Positions 21,127 to 32,461 of a DNA stretch of 64,000 nt are shown one piece after another (the first letter of the stretch is position 1; each line of letters opens with the position of its first letter). Location: assembly GCA_023159155.1 (NCBI GenBank), contig JAJNNX010000006.1, positions 558,001 through 622,000 of the forward strand, read 5' to 3'. The notes beneath the pieces are model-generated. The model searched no databases, was not told where the DNA came from, and saw nothing but the letters and a program-made list of their open reading frames with translations. The position numbers and the translations under genes are program-made. Source of the stretch: Ustulina deusta (lineage: Eukaryota > Ascomycota > Sordariomycetes > Xylariales > Xylariaceae).

Positions 21127-22734
21127 ATGGCGAGTGATGCGGGCATCGACATCAGTCATCTCTCCGCCGACCAGCAAGCGGCCCTCCAGCAATACACACA
21201 GGTTACCGACCAAGATACCACAGGCGCCGTGGCTCTGCTGGAACGGTCACAATGGAACGTGCAAATCGCCATCGCCAAGTTCTTCGACGGCGAGGGACCC
21301 GACCCGGTGGCCGAGGCCGTCGCGGCGGCAACCCAAGCGCCACAACAGCAATCACGACATGAAAACCTGCAAGAGAGTCTCCTGGCCTCGTCAAGCCCCT
21401 ATGGACGTCCACGGCCGCGTGAGAGACCCGATCCCGCCCCGAGAATAGTGCCCCAGGCAACCACCACTCGGCGCACCCCGTTCCTCCTCGCTATCATCTT
21501 TGCTCCATTTAACTTCGGGTACCGCGCAGTGTCGGCCTTGTTCCGCACATTCGTGTACATCTTCGCCTTCCTCCCCCCTTCTCTGCGGCCGCGATCGATA
21601 ACGACGAGCATGACAAGTGGTTTTAGGGGCAGTAAGGGTCGTCGCATGTTGATGCCGCCAGACACAGCCGCGCGGTTTCGGCGCGAGTTCGAAGAGGAGT
21701 ATGGGACCAACGCACTCCCCTTTCACGAGGGCGGGTTCGCACAAGCTCTGGACGTGGCCAAGCGAGATCTCAAATTCTTGCTAATTGTGCTCATGTCACC
21801 GGAACACGATGATACCGAGTCTTTCACGCGGGACACACTTCTCGCTCCTGAAGTGACCAGCTTCATCAATGACCCAGCGAATAACATTATCTTATGGGGT
21901 GGTAACGTGCTCGACTCGGAAGCCTACCAGGTCGCGACAGAATATAATTGTACCAAGTTCCCATTTTCGTGCCTTGTTTGCCTCACGCCGAAAGAAGGCA
22001 GCACGCGCATGAGCATTGTCAAGAGGCTGGCTGGTCCTCTCTCACCTTCCACCTATTTGGGGGAGATTCAGACGGCTATCAACAAATATGCGCCGGATCT
22101 TGTAGGCGTCCGTGCCGAGCGGACAGCGCAGCAAGTTGCGCGCAACCTACGCACGGAGCAAGACGACGCCTACGAGCGTTCGCTAGCCCGCGATCGCGAA
22201 CGTGCTAGACAACGAAAAGAGGCCGAGGCCGCAGCTGCGGCAACCGAGAAAAAGGCTAAAGAAGAAGCCGAAGCAGCCGAGCGACACGAGCGCCAGAAGC
22301 AGCAATGGCGCAGATGGCGCGCGACAACGATCAAACCAGAGCCAGACTCTAGCGCAAATGCCAAGGATGTCGTACGGCTCGCCCTTATGATGCCGGCTGT
22401 GGGACGTATTGTGCGCCGGTTCTCTGCGGGAACGACGGTAGAGGAGTTGTATGCCTTTGTCGAGTGTTACGACATCTTGACTACAAACCCAGAACTGAAC
22501 GGTGAGGATGAGAAGAAAGAAGCGGCCGAGGGAGATGATGTGGACCTTCCAGCGGAGAGGCCAGAGGGTTATGTTCACGAGTACGGGTTCCGGATTGCTT
22601 CCCCTATACCCCGGGTCGTTTACGAGCCGGATGAGAACGCCACGCTCAGTGATCGGATCGGTAGGTCCGGCAACTTGATTGTTGAGCTAGGTACGGCTGA
22701 ATCCGATTCCGAGTCGGAGCCTGAGGAGTCTTGA
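21127..22734 (+). CDS. UBX-domain ER protein, FAF2/UBXD8-like (yeast Ubx2, fission yeast Ucp10)
   Basis: Intronless, 535 aa. Family members sit in the ER membrane through a hairpin and recruit Cdc48/p97 for ER-associated degradation and lipid-droplet regulation. Domains in order: UBA-like helix bundle (residues about 8-55, QQAALQQYTQVTDQDTTGAV, then LLERSQWNVQIAIAKFFDG); hydrophobic hairpin (about 118-153, FLLAIIFAPFNFGYRAV to FLPPSL); thioredoxin-like UAS domain (about 180-320, FHEGGFAQALDVAKRDLKFL and ILWGGNVLDSEAYQVA); charged coiled coil (about 340-390, RERARQRKEAEAAAAATEKK); and C-terminal UBX (about 415-520, MMPAVGRIVRRFSAGTTVEEL, YGFRIASPIPRVVY). The acidic SDSESEPEES end is typical of disordered tails. 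ATG 21127 precedes the UBA directly. Symbol left blank since FAF2 and Ubx2 orthology cannot be separated here. Confidence 0.9.
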   Translation: MASDAGIDISHLSADQQAALQQYTQVTDQDTTGAVALLERSQWNVQIAIAKFFDGEGPDPVAEAVAAATQAPQQQSRHENLQESLLASSSPYGRPRPRERPDPAPRIVPQATTTRRTPFLLAIIFAPFNFGYRAVSALFRTFVYIFAFLPPSLRPRSITTSMTSGFRGSKGRRMLMPPDTAARFRREFEEEYGTNALPFHEGGFAQALDVAKRDLKFLLIVLMSPEHDDTESFTRDTLLAPEVTSFINDPANNIILWGGNVLDSEAYQVATEYNCTKFPFSCLVCLTPKEGSTRMSIVKRLAGPLSPSTYLGEIQTAINKYAPDLVGVRAERTAQQVARNLRTEQDDAYERSLARDRERARQRKEAEAAAAATEKKAKEEAEAAERHERQKQQWRRWRATTIKPEPDSSANAKDVVRLALMMPAVGRIVRRFSAGTTVEELYAFVECYDILTTNPELNGEDEKKEAAEGDDVDLPAERPEGYVHEYGFRIASPIPRVVYEPDENATLSDRIGRSGNLIVELGTAESDSESEPEES

Positions 22735-23459
22735 AATGAAAGAACGGACAGTCACATGGTCCGTATACGAGATACATTAAAGAGGTACAGGACCTAGCCA
22801 CGCGGGCGGTTGTCGCCTTGCATATAATAAATAAAAGAAACTTTACAAGGGTGCAATCAGATGGGAAGAATTGCGAAAATCGCAATGCCGGAGACATACT
22901 TTCTTCTGTACGGGTCCGTAGGCAACCTCGCCACATCTAGGAGACATGTGACCAAACTTCAGAGACGAGATTCATCAGCGTGAAGATAGAATCATGAAAA
23001 TTCTACACAGAGAAACATTCTTAGGGCGGTAAACTTGCTAATTCCCTTCGAGTGCCTAGATAGGTAGGTATACTGCCCATTTAATACATATTGCCACCAC
23101 CCATCCCCTAGATGTCTTTACCCACTGGTCAATAATACATGGTGCCTGTTGTGATGTACCAATCCCATCCTCGCCATCAAACGTAGGGATTTCACCTCAC
23201 GGAAGTGAGATACGTAGCTGATATACCTATGAGCTTCCATGATAAGACAAGACCATATCGTGGGTGGTTACCTGTAACGTCGAGACGCGCGCGCCGACGG
23301 TCCTCCTCGGATATCCCGTTGTCCTTTTAGTAATACAGCGTCATGGCTTACACTTGCTTGAGCACCTCAGGCCATCCTCATCCGGATATACAGCACTGGT
23401 GTTTTCTCCTCGTGCGTCATGCCCTCTGCCCAACGCCATGATGTGCTAATCCAATGACC
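22735..23459. other. Intergenic region between convergent UBX gene and SF3A1
   Basis: No gene seen; it holds the two 3' UTRs. An aataaataaaag poly(A)-signal-like string lies near 22827. Confidence 0.5.
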
Positions 23460-25141
23460 TTATTTTTCTTTTGCGAATTTTTGGTGGATACGAGCAATCT
23501 GCTCATCAACATTGACACTTTGCATGTGGTTGATGTGAGCCTGGCTTCGGCCATCAAGGTTTCCATCGAAAGAATTCATCGCTACCCGCTTCCGGCGTGC
23601 CATTTCCTCCTCAGAAACAGACTGTCCAGTAATGGGATCAAAAATATCTTCCCGCGCGCTGGATAATCGCTTTAGGTTGTTGGCTACATCAATGCTTGAT
23701 AGATTTGTTGTCGCATAGCGTGATTCGGCTTTGGCCTTCTGCTCTTTCCATTGGGGATCTAATAATTCGATTCGCATATGCGCCTCGAGCTCGTTCATGG
23801 GAATTTGCTCTTTGCAATTAGGGCACAGGCCCGTTTGCGTCCCTTGCTTGTTCGCCGCGCGAGCGGCAGCACGTGGAACGTAATTCTCCTTGATCTTCAT
23901 CGGAGCGCCCCCTTTGGCCTCGGCCTGCGCTTGCTGCATACGGGCACGAGCCTCCTCCCTCTCGCGAATTCTTTGTGCCTCTTCATCTTCAACGGTCCCG
24001 TTAGGTCTCGGCGGTGGCGCCATCCCATAAGGGGCCTGTGTGGGTGGACTAGGCTGATATGGTTGTGATGGAGGTGGTTGTTGAGCTGGATAGGCGGGAT
24101 GATGCGGAATGTTATAATTATGCTGTGTCGTATATCCAGCAAATGCATTATCGTCGTCAGTCGGCATTGCTTCTTCGATGCGCAGATTAGAACTGATGGA
24201 AATCTTGGCCTTCTGTTCAAGAGAGGCATATTGGAGTTCAGAAAGGGATGTTGGGGGAGGTAGATTTGCTTGATCATCAGCGTCAGTAAACACGACAGTC
24301 TCGACAACCACGAAGTCATGCCAGTCAATTTGGGCATAGGACAGACGGTCCTTCTCCTCGTTCTCCTCCTTCTTTTGCTTTTCAGTCTTTTGGTACTTTA
24401 ACCACTCCGCTCGCTGTTTGGCGCGGTTGAGAATGTGGAATTTGTCGTCGACATTTCGTTGTAACTCCGCTGATCGCTCCTGCTGGACGCGCCCACCTTC
24501 CCCATCAATCCCGCCGGCTCGCAATAGCATGGAATACTGGTCGATAAGGTGCTGGAAGAAGTTGTGCAGGCTGTGGTTGGGTCGGAGAAAATCGAACTGG
24601 TAGTTGCCGGCCTCGCGCTGCGACAGAGCTGTCATAAACTGCCGACCGTTCTTCGCCACAAACAGCGCAGTCAGCCTCACAACCTCGAGATCCTGGGCGC
24701 TGATGTTTGGCATACGCGCAGAGAACTGGAAACTTGGAGGCTCGGGAGGGCCCTTCGGTTTCTCATCGACGGGAGCAGGCTCGCCTGTCCGTCCGGCAGC
24801 GACCGTGGTGCCGCGGCCCTCCTTGATCTCACTAAACCTCCATAGATAGAACGGGTTGTACGGATCGCTGCTATTCAGGAAGCTGAACTTCGGGTTGTTC
24901 TTCTCCTTTTCTCGGAGGCGATCTTCGAAGGGAAGGCCATTTCTTGCGACGAATCCGGCCGTCTTCTCGAGGATTACTATCCGGCAAGCGAGTGTCAGCT
25001 GTCCCTGGCATTCTTGAAGAAGAGAAAAATACAGGATTTGAAGCACTCACTTCTGAACTCTTTCGGTGGCAGAATAACACCCTGGGGAGGCTTGATGTCG
25101 TCCAAAGCCGCAGCTGCATCGCCGTTAGTAGCTGCAGCCAT
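23460..25141 (-). CDS. SF3A1: Splicing factor 3A subunit 1 (Prp21/SF3a120)
   Basis: A subunit of the SF3a complex of U2 snRNP, needed for prespliceosome assembly. Two minus-strand exons, 25141-25051 and 24976-23460, give 535 aa. N-terminal MAAATNGDAAAALDDIKPP leads into GVILPPKEFR and SURP module 1 (ILEKTAGFVARNGLPFEDRL, NNPKFSFLNSSDPYNPFY), then SURP module 2 (VVRLTALFVAKNGRQFMTAL, NYQFDFLRPNHSLHNFFQHL). The Prp21-like middle includes DWHDFVVVETVVF, and near the C-terminus are TGLCPNCKEQIPMNELEAHM (a zinc-binding-like Cys/His element), AKAESRYATTNL and DIFDPITGQSVSEEEMARR. The C-terminal ubiquitin-like domain of the human protein is absent, as is usual in fungi. Both intron ends are GT-AG. 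Confidence 0.94.
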
Positions 25142-26129
25142 ATTTTTTCGGCAATCTCAGACCCTCCTTTGCGCTGTTACTGGATACAACAACGAGGCGA
25201 TTGTTGGGTGTTCGTTGGAATTGGTCGTGGCAGCGTGGTCGCGACTTGACCTTCAGCAAAAGATTATGCAAGCCCCAGATTCTCCTAGTCCAGCTAGCGT
25301 GTTTGGGCCTTGGCGTTTCCCAACTGTAGGGGGTACCTAGGTATGTCTGTAGCGCATGTACACAGACAGCGATGGGATTAGGTAAGCCTAAGCCGGGCTC
25401 GTCCATCAGGATGGAAGATGAAAGCGGAATAATGCTTCATCCGTCTCTGGTAGCCCCATGGCGGGTCCGACGCGCTTAGACCACTTATGGTAGGGGCGGG
25501 AAGGTTTTGCCTTGAGTTACGGCGAATGACTTCCAGGTGTCTGGGCACTGTGGGCAGTGGCCGCCGTACACTGGCCAATTGTACATACCAATTAACGCGG
25601 GTTCATCTGAACAGAATTGCGCGCCACCTCTGGTTCCCCAATGGCCCCGTGCGATACAGGTGCGCTAACCCAAGTACTTGGATACCTAACCTTGGATAAG
25701 GCCACTGTAGCATCACCTTTTTGCGCCCCCCCTAACAAGAGCTGCAAAATAGCAGCCGGTCCTTGTCATTCACAAGCCACGCCCCTTATCCGTAGAATAG
25801 GTACACTATTCTCCGACCATTCCTATCGCCTCAGCCCTGGTCTCCATTACGCCTCGTTTCTCTTTATACTAGGTCTTCTTCGTTCTTCTTGCCTGGGATA
25901 CCCATCCATCCTATGGTTTTCTTGTAATGCCGATTTTACTTCCTTCTTGACTCTCGTTAATCATACGTCAATTTCATTTCCTTGCCGTGCCCCTGTTCCG
26001 TGATACCTGAGGCTTCGGGTGTGGCACCACCAAGGCTGTCCGCAGTCTAAGCTCGGGTTCGAGAGGCCACGACGACCTCTTCTCATCTTTTCTTCTTCTC
26101 CATCATCAGCTCTCCAGTTTTGACGCAGT
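25142..26129. other. Divergent promoter region of SF3A1 and PMT1
   Basis: About 1 kb. A TACCTAGGTA motif lies at about 25336. The PMT1-proximal side (25800-26129) is pyrimidine-rich, as in fungal leaders. No gene. Confidence 0.5.
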
Positions 26130-29100
26130 ATGGGCAAAACCAACGCGGCAAAGCCGCCCTCTGCAAAGGGCCGACCCCTCGCGGATTCGAAGCCCGACAC
26201 ACCAGTACAAGCAGAAAAGTCCCACGATGACTTTACGTCTGATGGCGTGCAGGACAACGATGTTTTCCTTCTCCCTGTATCCGACTACCAGGTCATGCTG
26301 CTGGTTACCGTGATAGGGGCTGTTGTGCGGCTGTTCCGCATCTATCAGCCTACCAGTGTGGTGTTCGACGAAGTCCAGTACGCATAATGCGCAATCCCTA
26401 CAGTCAACAGCTTTGGAAACTAACCTCGTGTCCTCGTTCATAGCTTTGGTGGCTTCGCTACTAAATATATTAAAGGAAAATTCTTCATGGACGTTCATCC
26501 TCCCTTGGCCAAAATGTTGATCGCTCTTGCTGGCTGGCTCGCCGGTTTCAATGGTGACTTCGACTTCAAGGAGATTGGCAAGGACTATCTCGAGCCCGGT
26601 GTTCCGTATGTAGCTATGCGACTATTCCCAGCCATCTGTGGGATTCTCCTAGTGCCCATCACCTTTTTAACGCTGAAGGCTGTTGGATGTCGAACCGCTA
26701 CCGCAGCTCTCGGCGCCTCGCTGATCGTCTTTGGCAAGTCCACATCCTTGCACGCTGCTTTTTCCCGGTCTAAGTGCTAATATTACGGTTTCTTCTAGAG
26801 AATGGCCTACTGACCCAAGCGCGTCTAATCTTACTCGACTCCCCGCTCGTTGTCGCAACAGCCTTCACGGCCCTAGCCTTTACGTCGTTTACGAACCAGC
26901 ACGAACAAGGTCCTACAAAGGCATTCGATATCAGTTGGTGGTTTTGGCTCGTTATGACCGGACTTGGTCTTGGTGTTACTGTCAGTATTAAATGGGTCGG
27001 CTTGTTCACCATTGCCTGGGTGGGATCCCTCACTTTGGTACAATTATGGGTTCTCTTGGGAGATACCAAGACTGTGACCATGCGGATCTTCGCAAAGCAC
27101 TTCCTGGCTCGTGCTTTCTGCCTAATTATCATTCCAGCGACTTTCTACATGGCCATGTTCGCTATACACTTCATGTGCCTGTCTAATCCTGGCGATGGTG
27201 ACGGGTTCATGAGCTCCGAGTTCCAGGCTACCTTGAACAACAAAGGCATGCAAGATGTCCCGGCTGATGTTGCTTTCGGCAGTCGCGTATCTATCCGCCA
27301 TGTCAATACACAGGGAGGCTATCTTCACTCTCACCCGCTCATGTACCCCGGCGGCAGCCAGCAGCAACAGATTACCCTGTATCCCCACAAGGATGATAAT
27401 AATATCTGGCTGATGGAAAATCAGACACAACCCCTGGATGTAAATGGTGTTGAAATAAATGGGACTCAGGTATGGGACAAGGTCGAGAATATCACCGAAA
27501 ACTACATTAGAAACGGGGACGTCATTCGGCTTTATCACACGCACACTCACCGCCGCCTTCACTCTCACGACGTGCGCCCGCCTGTCAGTGAGCAGGACTG
27601 GCAGAATGAAGTTTCTGCTTATGGGTATGAAGGCTTCCCTGGTGATGCTAATGATTTATTCCGTATTGAGATTGTCAAGAAGCAGTCAGCTTCAGGTGAA
27701 GCTCGTGAAAGACTTCGAACTCTTCAGACAAAGTTCAGACTCGTCCACATCATGACCGGCTGCGTCCTCTTTTCTCACAAAGTCAAACTTCCCGATTGGG
27801 CATCCGAGCAACAAGAAGTCACATGCGCGAAGGGTGGTACAATTCCAAACAGTCTTTGGTATATCGAGTCGAATATGCACCCTGCACTACCCAGCGATGC
27901 TGAGAAGGTGAACTATGTCGACCCCGGGTTTTTCGGCAAGTTCTGGGAGCTTCAAAAGGTCATGTGGAAGACCAATGCCGGCTTAGTCGAGTCACATGCA
28001 TGGGATTCGCGCCCTGAGTCTTGGCCCATCCTTCGTCGTGGTATCAACTTCTGGGGCAAGAACAATCGCCAGATCTACCTTATTGGTAATCCTATCATCT
28101 GGTGGTCCTCTACTCTTGCCGTCGTCATATACGTCGTCGCCAAGGGCATCACCGTCCTTCGCTGGCAGCGGAACTTTGATGACTATTCAAATACCACGTT
28201 CAAGCGTTTCGACTATGAGGTTGGTACATGGGTGCTGGGGTGGTTCTTCCACTATTTCCCATTTTTCCTCATGGGACGCCAACTCTTTTTGCACCACTAT
28301 TTCCCGGCCTTATTCTTTGCTGTCCTGGCACTCTGCCAGATCTACGATTTCCTCACAGCTCGATTTGCGATTCCCGGCGTCCGCGAAAATCCGATTGTAA
28401 ACAAAGTAGGAGTAGTAGCATTACTAGCTATATCTGCCGTCGTTTTTGCGCTTTACGCCCCACTATCTTATGGAAATGCATGGACCAAGTCGGAATGCCA
28501 ACGCGTCAAGCTCTTTGACACTTGGGACTGGGATTGCAATACCTTCTTAGAGAGTGTGAGTATCCCTTCCCAAGGCATGCCATCGAGACAGAGGGGTTAG
28601 GTAGATAGTTTTCTGTATGGGGCCCGTGTTAGGTTTCCTCGGCTACTGTTACTTGAAGACTAGACTAACGCATCTATCTCTATAGTACGACGCATATGCG
28701 GCAATCAGTTCACACCCTATACCTAGCTCACAAGCTGCCGCCGTAAACCATGAGAAGGCAGCGCCTGCAGCGGCAAATGCCAAGGATTCCTCAAACGAGG
28801 TGATTTCCGGAGCACCCAAATTGGAACCCCCAGGACAAAAGATATTAGCACGCGAAGAAAAGATCGAGTACCGAGACCAGGACGGTAATCTTCTGAATGA
28901 AGAGCAGGTGAAAGCGCTCGAGGGAAAAGTTGAGTTCAAAACAAAATACGAAACGAGAACACGAGTAATCGACGCCGACGGCAACGAAGTGCTGATGTCT
29001 CCGGAGGAGCTAGCTGGCATCGGAGTCGCACCTCCGCATCCAGACGTCGAAGGAGCCAATCAAGAAACCAAGAAGGCACCCGTCGATGATGATACCCGGA

Positions 29101-29189
29101 AGGAGGCGTCATCAAGCAAGGACGGCGAGAAAGAAGCGGAAAGATTAGCTCCTAAGCCCGCCAGTGAAGGGAACGAGGCTACTGTCTAA
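26130..29189 (+). CDS. PMT1: Dolichyl-phosphate-mannose protein mannosyltransferase, PMT1 subfamily
   Basis: An ER membrane GT39 enzyme that transfers mannose from dolichyl phosphate to Ser/Thr of secretory proteins, normally as a PMT1-PMT2 heterodimer. Exons: 26130-26377, 26444-26733, 26799-28555 and 28686-29189, 932 aa. The catalytic Asp-Glu is in loop 1 (SVVFDEVHFGGFA, rebuilt across intron 1), followed by KGKFFMDVHPPLAKMLIAL. Three MIR repeats (about residues 300-500) carry GGYLHSHPLMYP, HRRLHSHDVRPPVS and MTGCVLFSHKVKLPDW. The C-terminal membrane block includes GWFFHYFPFFLMGRQLFLHH. Intron 2 uses a GC donor (gcaagt) with TAG acceptor, the only in-phase way to rebuild LIVFENGLLTQ. The last exon is a charged cytosolic tail ending GNEATV. 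Upstream partner SF3A1 is divergent. Confidence 0.95.
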
Positions 29190-29889
29190 GAATTTTTAAG
29201 CCATTAATCAAGTCCTGAGTTTCATATATAATATGTGTAGGCAAGGACATGAGTGGCCAACCTACCTAGGTGGTGGTCGGTGGCCTTTGGTTTTTCATCC
29301 TGCGTCTAAAACGGCGGTCTCTGTATACTATCTACACTAATGAGGAGTCAATGGACAAAATCTCAGGGATGGGGTATGTGAGGTTTAAAACAAACAAAAA
29401 TGAAAGAGAGAAGCATGTTAGGCAACTGTGTCAAATAGCTTCTCTTACAACAACATTACCAACTGCGTATCCTAGTCAACAATATATCTCCTATAATCGC
29501 AACAGCCATCAATGTACGTAGTCTTGAATGATTTTGACTTAGGTCTGACTTCGCAATTAATCTTTCACTACTTGGCTAGTCTTGTATCATGCATCTACTT
29601 GGACACGAAGCCCGATATACTCACAATTCCAAGGACTACAGGAAAGTCCTATCATAAGTCGTTACGTTAAAATCGTTGAAGTTGACATATGTTTGAAGTA
29701 CGCAGCAAGTCATTCACGACAATGTTTGACGTCGAATTTCAATATGTGATCAATGAATTTCATACGCTCCATGATAGCTGATGTTCTCTCTGTCTCCTAT
29801 CTGGGTTCGTGGAGTTCACATGCCAAACATGCGGTAAGTAAGCCACTTCGACCTACCTACTATTCAGGAAGCGTCAGTGTGGAATAACC
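29190..29889. other. Intergenic region between convergent PMT1 and an unknown gene
   Basis: Nothing recognisable; an ACCTACCTAGGTGG motif lies at about 29260. It includes the PMT1 3' UTR. Confidence 0.5.
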
Positions 29890-31576
29890 TTAGGTCTCTG
29901 TAGGGGTTGCATACTTCGCAACGCATGCAGCCCTAACGAGAGAAGGCGGGCGTACTCCACGTGGCGATGTTGACAACCCCGACATGAACGGAGATGCGGA
30001 TGGCATGTCCACAGGGGCAGGGGGTGTAACTGGTATCCTTCTCCCCACTAAGACAACATCCATGAAATAAGTTGACTCGTGGCCGCTATTGACAGCGGCG
30101 TTTGCTCTCGCTCTCGATGCTATTACCGAAAATTGTGTCTGCGCCAAGCACACGCATGCTTACCGATACCACCTTTGCGCAGGGTTTCTATTTAGTCCTC
30201 TTCGCGCTCCCGCGCCGTTCACTCACTCACCTGGTTCCGCCTTGAGCGCTGCAGGCTCGCTGCCTTCTTCGTGCTGTGGGCTTGGGTCTGCGAAAAAGCC
30301 GCCGGCGGTGCCATTGGCGTATTGCAAGATCGCCACCCGAAGACGACGCCTGGCGGATTTGAGAGGTGCAACAGGGATCATGACGCGGTGGATTTTCATG
30401 AGGTGGGAATCGTCAGGTTCGGACCGAGAGGTTTGGGGTAGACGAGCTGGCGTGCGGAAGTGCTCGAGAAGGAAGTCGGATACCTGGGCCGTGTAGAGGT
30501 ATATGCAGGGATTGCCACTGTTTCTGTCGGTGAGCAGGATCTGGTAGCGCGGTTGTAGCTGCATAACATGGGATGAATCTTGCGACTGTTCGGCACGTTG
30601 CTCCTCGCCCTTATGCTCTATGTCGTTCTGCCGTTGTTGCGCCATCGCAATAAAAAGGCCGGCCATGCGGCCTGCGTTGAAAGCCCATTTACCAGGGTGA
30701 TTTTTGGATGTGGCGGCACATTCAATCCCTCTTTGAAGTTCTCCCTCCTGTTTTGACAGGTGCCTCTTTTGCAACTGTGATCGGTCGAGATAGATCAGTC
30801 GCCACTATAACGCTTCGAGTCAGCTATTACCACTTTGGTGTAGTATGAGACTTTTCTAAACTATGGGAAACTTAGGATGCAAATCAGCTTCCAAGAGGAA
30901 ATGACCCCGAGAATTTACTTACAGCGTGCCTTAATGCATAGGGGGTGTCCCTGGAAGAAGTGTAGGTTTGAGAATCGGATACAATGGTGATTCTTCTGTC
31001 AGCGTATGTAATAACAATCGGGATTCGCTTCACTGTAAGTCTATGATTTTTGTTGTTGTTACTGTTGTCGCTCTCATACTTGCAGTTCTTGAAAGATTGG
31101 CTAACATCCCGGTTGGGATCCAATATGGCAGTCGAAGCATTCATTGGTTTCACCATTTTCTCATCTAGTAAGCCATCCATTGTAGTCAATCGCGACGTAT
31201 TTGAGGTATCATCGGCACCACGAGCTTCAAGTCCACCAATATTTGACTCTAAGTGTGACTGTGTTATTTTTGGGAATTGGAAATGGGGAACACCCAACAT
31301 GTTAGATTCGGCCCTCGGCTCATCGGTGTCCCGAATTGAGCTCTCGCGTTTGCGTTTTTTAATTGGGCGGTGGTGGTGTGGAAGAGAAAACGATGGTTCC
31401 TCCTTGCAAGCTACATGGAGAAATCCAGCATGCCGATTTGTCCAGCGCAGGGGGTTCGCAAAGAGCTCTGGGTGGTTCCTGATGATATGGTCGAGTGGCC
31501 CGTCATAGAGGGAATCGGTGAGAACCTGCGACTTTTCTTGTTGGTGCTCAGGTAGTTTATTGTTTCGGTCTTCCAT
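29890..31576 (-). CDS. Unrecognised, probably nuclear protein, three exons
   Basis: Exon 1 (31576-30923, 218 codons) ends at gtaagt; exon 2 (30804-30231) starts after TAG and ends at gtgagt. The first junction keeps phase and reads ALRHA then WRLIYLDRSQLQK. Exon 1 begins MEDRNNKLPEHQQEK, contains SLYDGPLDHIIRNHPELF and a basic KKRKRESS cluster (NLS-like), then low-complexity Ser/Asn stretches. Exon 2 has the most ordered-looking part (ECAATSKNHPGKWAFNAGRM, AGLFIAMAQQRQNDIE, RYQILLTDRNSGNPCIYLYT, SDFLLEHF, LRVAILQY). The C-terminus is tentative: joining at about 30123 (after TAG) would give a third exon ending at 29890 (KYATPTET). No known family recognised. Exons 1 and 2 look real; exon 3 is less sure. 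Confidence 0.6.
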
Positions 31577-32461
31577 GGTGCAGACGGCCTGACTTTACGT
31601 GATTTGTCGAGTCGCATCAGCACCACCACAGCGTGGTACAAATGAGTGGAATGCCACTGGGATGAGGACTTGCTTGTCCCGACTCCAAGCAGGACTATAA
31701 TACCATAGACCATTTGTGACTAACTGACATAAAGTTAGATAACGTATGTAGGTGCCGGTAGGTAGTAGCTGGAGACACACATACCAATGAATTGGCTACT
31801 GCGCTGCAAGTCTTCCATAGCAGAGATATAATACCCAAGGTTGAGTTGAGTCTGAGTGCAAGTATGTGTCCGAGTCTGAGTCCAGCGTGGTTGAGAAACT
31901 TGAAACGGGAACCTGGCCAATCTTGGCCGCCGCCGTAGCTGAACTGGGATTAGGGAGTGCCGCACGGCATTCCACCTATGTAAGTACCTAAGGTGCCTGG
32001 GGTTCTCAAGTTGCAACTTCCCCGGCACTGACGGTAGCTCCGTGGTATCCAATAAATGATACACGGCTCATAGGATGGTGCGATACAGCAAGTATCACTT
32101 GGTAACTTACCTACGGCAACATTTTACAGCTGGGGATTGGTTAGATATGGAGATGCCGAAATTTACGCCCATTTCTTGCGCCTTCAATCTCTCTTATATG
32201 GAAGAGAGGGATCTGGTCCCAAATTAGAGAGAATCCGCCAATCATGTCTTGACTATAGGGTGCAGTAAGATATATATCCAGAAAGACTCAACACCCGGGC
32301 GTGTAACTGGCCGGGGTTATTTCCCCGCACGGAAAATATATATATGTTCCTGGGGTTTCGTGAGCACATCCATGAATACCTCGTCAACTTACCTTCGGTT
32401 TGTCGTGCACTCGGAGAGTGAGGCATTTGAATACCGAGCACTGAGATCACCAGACTCCAAC
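31577..32461. other. Divergent intergenic region
   Basis: Promoter side of both the unknown gene and the GFA gene. The GFA frame stays open upstream to 32249 with an ATG at 32372, but its composition (KIYIQKDSTPGRVTGRGYF) does not look coding. Confidence 0.5.
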
